Shown here: piece after piece, positions 14,639 through 17,389 of the stretch
Layout: each line of letters opens with the position of its first letter
Position numbering within the stretch: position 1 is the first letter of the stretch
Source: Bacteroidaceae bacterium
Lineage (GTDB): Bacteria; Bacteroidota; Bacteroidia; Bacteroidales; Bacteroidaceae
NCBI GenBank assembly: GCA_900772575.1
Contig: CAAHEN010000142.1
Coordinates: forward strand, 1-17,389
DNA length: 17,389 bases
Reading direction: 5' to 3'
Notes under the pieces: generated by a model
What the model was told of the DNA's origin: nothing
Seen by the model: the letters and a program-made list of their open reading frames with translations, nothing else
Database searches by the model: none
Made by a program: the position numbers and the translations under genes

Positions 14639-16042
14639 TCAGAGACCCAGTGCGCGGAGTTTGTTGTAGAGCGTCTTGCGGTCGCAGCCCAGCAGTTTGG
14701 CCGCGCGGCTCTTGTTGCCCCCCGCCTGTTCGAGGGCGGCGACGATGCGCTCGCGCTCCTCGTCAGCGCTGGGTCTGATGGTGCGCGCGGCAGCCGTGGC
14801 GGCGGCCTGTGGGCCGGGGATGAGGCCGAGCGCCGCCGGCGTGATGAGTCCGGTCGTCTGTGAGAGGAGCGTGGCCCGGATGATGACGTTGCGCATCTCG
14901 CGCAGGTTGCCCGGCCAGGGCCAGGCACTGATGGCCGCCAAGGCCTCCGGCGTGAAGCCCTCGACGCGCGTGCCCAGTTCCTCGTTGGCCTTGTCGAGAA
15001 AGTAGCGGGCGAAGGCCGCAATGTCCGCGCCGCGCTCGCGCAGCAGCGGCATGCGCAGGGTGAACTCGTTGAGGCGGTGGAAGAGGTCCTCACGCCAGGC
15101 GCCACGGGCGATGGCGGCGGGCAAGTCCTCGTTGGTCGCGCTGACGAGGCGAATGTCTACCGGGCGCTCGGCGGCGCTCCCCACGGGACGTATGCGGCGC
15201 TCCTGCAAGGCGCGGAGCAGCTGCACCTGCACGTCGTAAGAGAGATTGCCCACTTCGTCGAGAAACAGCGTGCCGCCTGCCGCCTGCTCGAAGGCCCCCG
15301 TCTTGTCCGTCATGGCACCGGTGAAGGCCCCCTTGACGTGGCCGAATAGTTCGGAGGCCGCCAGTTCCTTGGTCAGCGCCCCGCAGTCGAGGGCCACAAA
15401 CGGGCCGGCGGCGCGACGGCTCTCGGCGTGTATGCGGCGGGCCACATATTCCTTGCCCGTGCCGCTGGCCCCGAGGATCAGCACCGACATGGGCGTCGGT
15501 GCCACCAGGCTCACCATCTGGTAGAGCTCACGGGCCGCCGCCGACGTGCCCTCGATGCCCACCGGCTGTGTCCCGGCGGGAGCCCCAGCGGGTGTGGCGG
15601 CAGGTGCGGTGGCGGCAGGACGTTTCTCCTGACGCGCAGGCTGTGCGGGCGCTGGCGCGGCGACAGGTGCTGGGGGCGCCGCTGTCAGCGCGTCGTTCAG
15701 TTTCTGAAGGAGGATATCAGGCTGCACGGGTTTCGCGATATAGTCCGTCGCCCCAGCCTTCATGGCCTCGACGGCATTGCCCACATCGGCGTAGCCCGTC
15801 ATCATGATGAACGGGACGCCGTTCCCCTCCTTGCGCAGCCAGCGCAGGAAGAAGAGGCCGTCGTGGTCTGGCAGGCGGAAGTCGGACAGCACGAGGTCAG
15901 CCGCGGCGGGGTCTTTGATGAACGCCTTGACGGCAGCGTTGACGCTCGTCGTGGTCGTCACGTCGAAGCCCTGTTTGCGCAGCCACGTGGCGATCATAGT
16001 GGAGAAGGTGAGGTCGTCCTCGACGATGAGCAGGTGTGTCAT
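14639..16042 (-). CDS. NtrC-type sigma-54-dependent response regulator
   Basis: This 467-aa protein has the full NtrC layout. The receiver domain (1-120) has acidic D9/D10, phospho-acceptor D54 (LSDFRLPD), T82 and K104, the same numbering as NtrC. An Ala/Pro-rich linker (about 121-160) follows. The AAA+ domain (about 165-400) has Walker A GASGTGKE (191-198; Ala replaces the common Glu), the sigma-54-contacting GAFTGA loop intact at 238-243, and Walker B GGTLFLDEV. The Fis-type helix-turn-helix is at about 427-467 (NKSRAAKLLGCDRKTLYNKLRALGL). When phosphorylated such proteins form hexamers at enhancer sites and drive open-complex formation by RpoN polymerase. Its ATG overlaps the kinase stop (ATGA), so the pair is translationally coupled. 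The repeat-protein gene lies 254 bp downstream, behind matching sites. Confidence 0.94.
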   Translation of the reverse strand: MTHLLIVEDDLTFSTMIATWLRKQGFDVTTTTSVNAAVKAFIKDPAAADLVLSDFRLPDHDGLFFLRWLRKEGNGVPFIMMTGYADVGNAVEAMKAGATDYIAKPVQPDILLQKLNDALTAAPPAPVAAPAPAQPARQEKRPAATAPAATPAGAPAGTQPVGIEGTSAAARELYQMVSLVAPTPMSVLILGASGTGKEYVARRIHAESRRAAGPFVALDCGALTKELAASELFGHVKGAFTGAMTDKTGAFEQAAGGTLFLDEVGNLSYDVQVQLLRALQERRIRPVGSAAERPVDIRLVSATNEDLPAAIARGAWREDLFHRLNEFTLRMPLLRERGADIAAFARYFLDKANEELGTRVEGFTPEALAAISAWPWPGNLREMRNVIIRATLLSQTTGLITPAALGLIPGPQAAATAAARTIRPSADEERERIVAALEQAGGNKSRAAKLLGCDRKTLYNKLRALGL

Positions 16043-17389
16043 GGTTGCATGAAGGCTTTAAGCTGGTTGATGGTTGCGGTCAGCGCGTCTCTGACAGTGG
16101 CGGCGGCGGCCGTGTCGGCTGGTGTCCAGGCCGTTTCCCCGCGCCGGCGCTCCAGGCCGCGCAGCGTGTCGGTGACGCCGTCTGCCTCGTCGATGAGGGT
16201 GAACGTCGGAAGCATCTTGTGGGCAATCTGGCAGAGCTCCCCCTTGTCTGTGTCCACCACGGCGGCGTCGAGCCGGCTGAGGTGCGTGCGGCAGTCGGCG
16301 GCAAACTGCCCAAGAATGGTCCGCTCGGCCTCGGCGTCGCCGGCGGCGAACGCCAGAAGTGGGGCAAACTTGCCCGGTACCGTCGGCGAAGGCGCCTCTT
16401 CCGCCGGGGGCGGGCCGGCTGGCGCGGTAGTGTCATGGCAGAAGAGACTGCGCAGCTCGTTCTGGGTGAAAGGCTTGAAAAGCACGGCGGCGAAGCCCTC
16501 ATCCAGGAAATGCGCTGCCGGCAGCAGCGTGTGGGAGGTCATCGTCACCACCGGCGTCCGGCCCATTGGCGCCGGCAACCGGCGGACGTGGCGCAGCACG
16601 TCGAGCCCGGTGGCGACAGGCATTTCGAAGTCGGTCAGGATGACGTCGGGGCGTCCCGCCGCTCCGAGCCACTCCATCAGGTCGGAGGGCACGTGGAACG
16701 GGTGGAGCTCGGCTTCTGGCAGTACGTTGCGCAGCATGGCTGTGGCCAACTGCAGTTGCACGCTGTCGTCGTCGAGCAGTGCCACGACGCGCGGCGACTG
16801 CGGCACGGCCGGCAAGGCGCTTTCGCCAGTCACTGCCGGCGTGGCGGCCGACGGCTCCGCCGACTGGCGCAGGGGCGCCGTGAGTGTCAGGGTGAAACGG
16901 CTACCCTCGCCCACCCGACTGCTGACGCCGATGGCGCCGCCGAGCAGTTCGGCCAGCCGCTGCGTGATGCTCAGGCCCAGGCCGGTGCCCTCCTGCCCCT
17001 CGCTTCCCTTGACGCGGGTGAACGGGGCAAAGACGCGCTGGCAGTCTGCCGGTGTCAGGCCGCAGCCCGTGTCGGCGACGGTCACTGCCGGGTGGCCGTC
17101 GCTGTCGGCTGTGAGCGACAGGCTGACGCTGCCCGTGGCGGTGTATTTGATGGCGTTGCTGAGCAGGTTGTCTATGATTTGCCGCAGGCGGAAGGCGTCG
17201 GTGTCGATGACGCTGCCGGCAGGCAGTGCGGTGGTGAAGTCGAGCCGCAGGCCCTTGGCCGCGGCGGCAGGCCGGAACGTGCTGACGATGTCTGTGAGCA
17301 GGCCGACGAGTGGTGTCGGGGCGATGTCCGGACTGATGTCGCCCGCTTCGAGGCGGTGGTAGTCGAGCAGGTCGCCGACGAGGCGGCGC
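16039..17389 (-). CDS. Hybrid histidine kinase, C-terminal part (HATPase - receiver - HPt)
   Basis: The frame is open to the right edge, so the sensor part and the phosphorylated His are outside the window. From the edge inwards come the end of the dimerisation helix (LLDYHRLEAG) and the HATPase_c N-box (RLRQIIDNLLSNAIKYT, near 17150-17190). The G-boxes (VADTGCGL, GTGLGLSI) follow. Next is a receiver domain (about 16440-16800) with ALLDDDSVQ, phospho-acceptor Asp in ILTDFEMP (codon 16630-16632), MTSHT and FKPF. Last is an HPt domain (about 16066-16383) with the phosphorylatable His in IAHKMLPTF (codon 16219-16221). AHKMLP is typical of Bacteroidetes HPt modules. The protein can run an internal His-Asp-His relay to the response regulator whose ATG overlaps its stop by 4 bp. 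The signal sensed cannot be told. Confidence 0.93.
   Translation of the reverse strand, partial: RRLVGDLLDYHRLEAGDISPDIAPTPLVGLLTDIVSTFRPAAAAKGLRLDFTTALPAGSVIDTDAFRLRQIIDNLLSNAIKYTATGSVSLSLTADSDGHPAVTVADTGCGLTPADCQRVFAPFTRVKGSEGQEGTGLGLSITQRLAELLGGAIGVSSRVGEGSRFTLTLTAPLRQSAEPSAATPAVTGESALPAVPQSPRVVALLDDDSVQLQLATAMLRNVLPEAELHPFHVPSDLMEWLGAAGRPDVILTDFEMPVATGLDVLRHVRRLPAPMGRTPVVTMTSHTLLPAAHFLDEGFAAVLFKPFTQNELRSLFCHDTTAPAGPPPAEEAPSPTVPGKFAPLLAFAAGDAEAERTILGQFAADCRTHLSRLDAAVVDTDKGELCQIAHKMLPTFTLIDEADGVTDTLRGLERRRGETAWTPADTAAAATVRDALTATINQLKAFMQP

Noticed and set aside
15428..17362. Long open frame (644 codons) on the + strand opposite the kinase and regulator genes
   Set aside because: It lies wholly antisense to two genes with clear conserved domains. 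Its translation is Ser/Arg/Ala-rich low-complexity text without motifs, as expected of a shadow frame in GC-rich DNA.

Overview
The window looks like chromosomal DNA from a GC-rich member of the Bacteroidales, probably Prevotellaceae or a close relative. This is inferred from three things. The gene order ftsX - DUF3098 - uppP - truB - queA - folK is characteristic of the phylum. DUF5723 and DUF3098 proteins are present. Start codons are preceded by A/C-rich leaders with no clear Shine-Dalgarno sequence, and one match to the Bacteroidetes -7 box (TAnnTTTG) is seen. The species cannot be fixed from the sequence alone.

Left part (1-2915, + strand): the 3' end of a large beta-rich, probably exported protein, then a DUF5723 outer-membrane protein. 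The gap 2916-3149 holds a 94-nt element that can fold as a cloverleaf closed by an 11-bp stem. A -7 promoter element follows, embedded in a 20-bp near-perfect palindrome.

Central housekeeping run (3150-9695, + strand): ftsX (division), a DUF3098 membrane protein, uppP (undecaprenyl-PP recycling), truB and queA (tRNA modification), folK (folate synthesis; here fused to a GNAT acetyltransferase domain), and an APC-family amino-acid permease. Spacing is tight, so much of it may be one transcript.

Glycan module (9744-13819, + strand): an exported esterase with two SGNH-type catalytic domains (sialate O-acetylesterase type), a rhamnosyltransferase-like GT2 enzyme and a GT23-like (FUT8/NodZ-type) putative fucosyltransferase.

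Right part (minus strand, 17389 down to 13976): a hybrid histidine kinase (partial; HATPase, receiver, HPt) overlaps by 4 bp an NtrC-type sigma-54 response regulator with intact GAFTGA. Immediately downstream lie an array of TGTGGAA boxes (direct and inverted), a near-consensus sigma-54 -24/-12 promoter placed 95-155 bp from them, and a 105-aa secreted protein made of 21-residue DTVVPEK repeats, closed by a hairpin-plus-T terminator. This layout reads as a self-contained phosphorelay / sigma-54 circuit dedicated to a small exported repeat protein. It is the best candidate in the window for an undescribed system.
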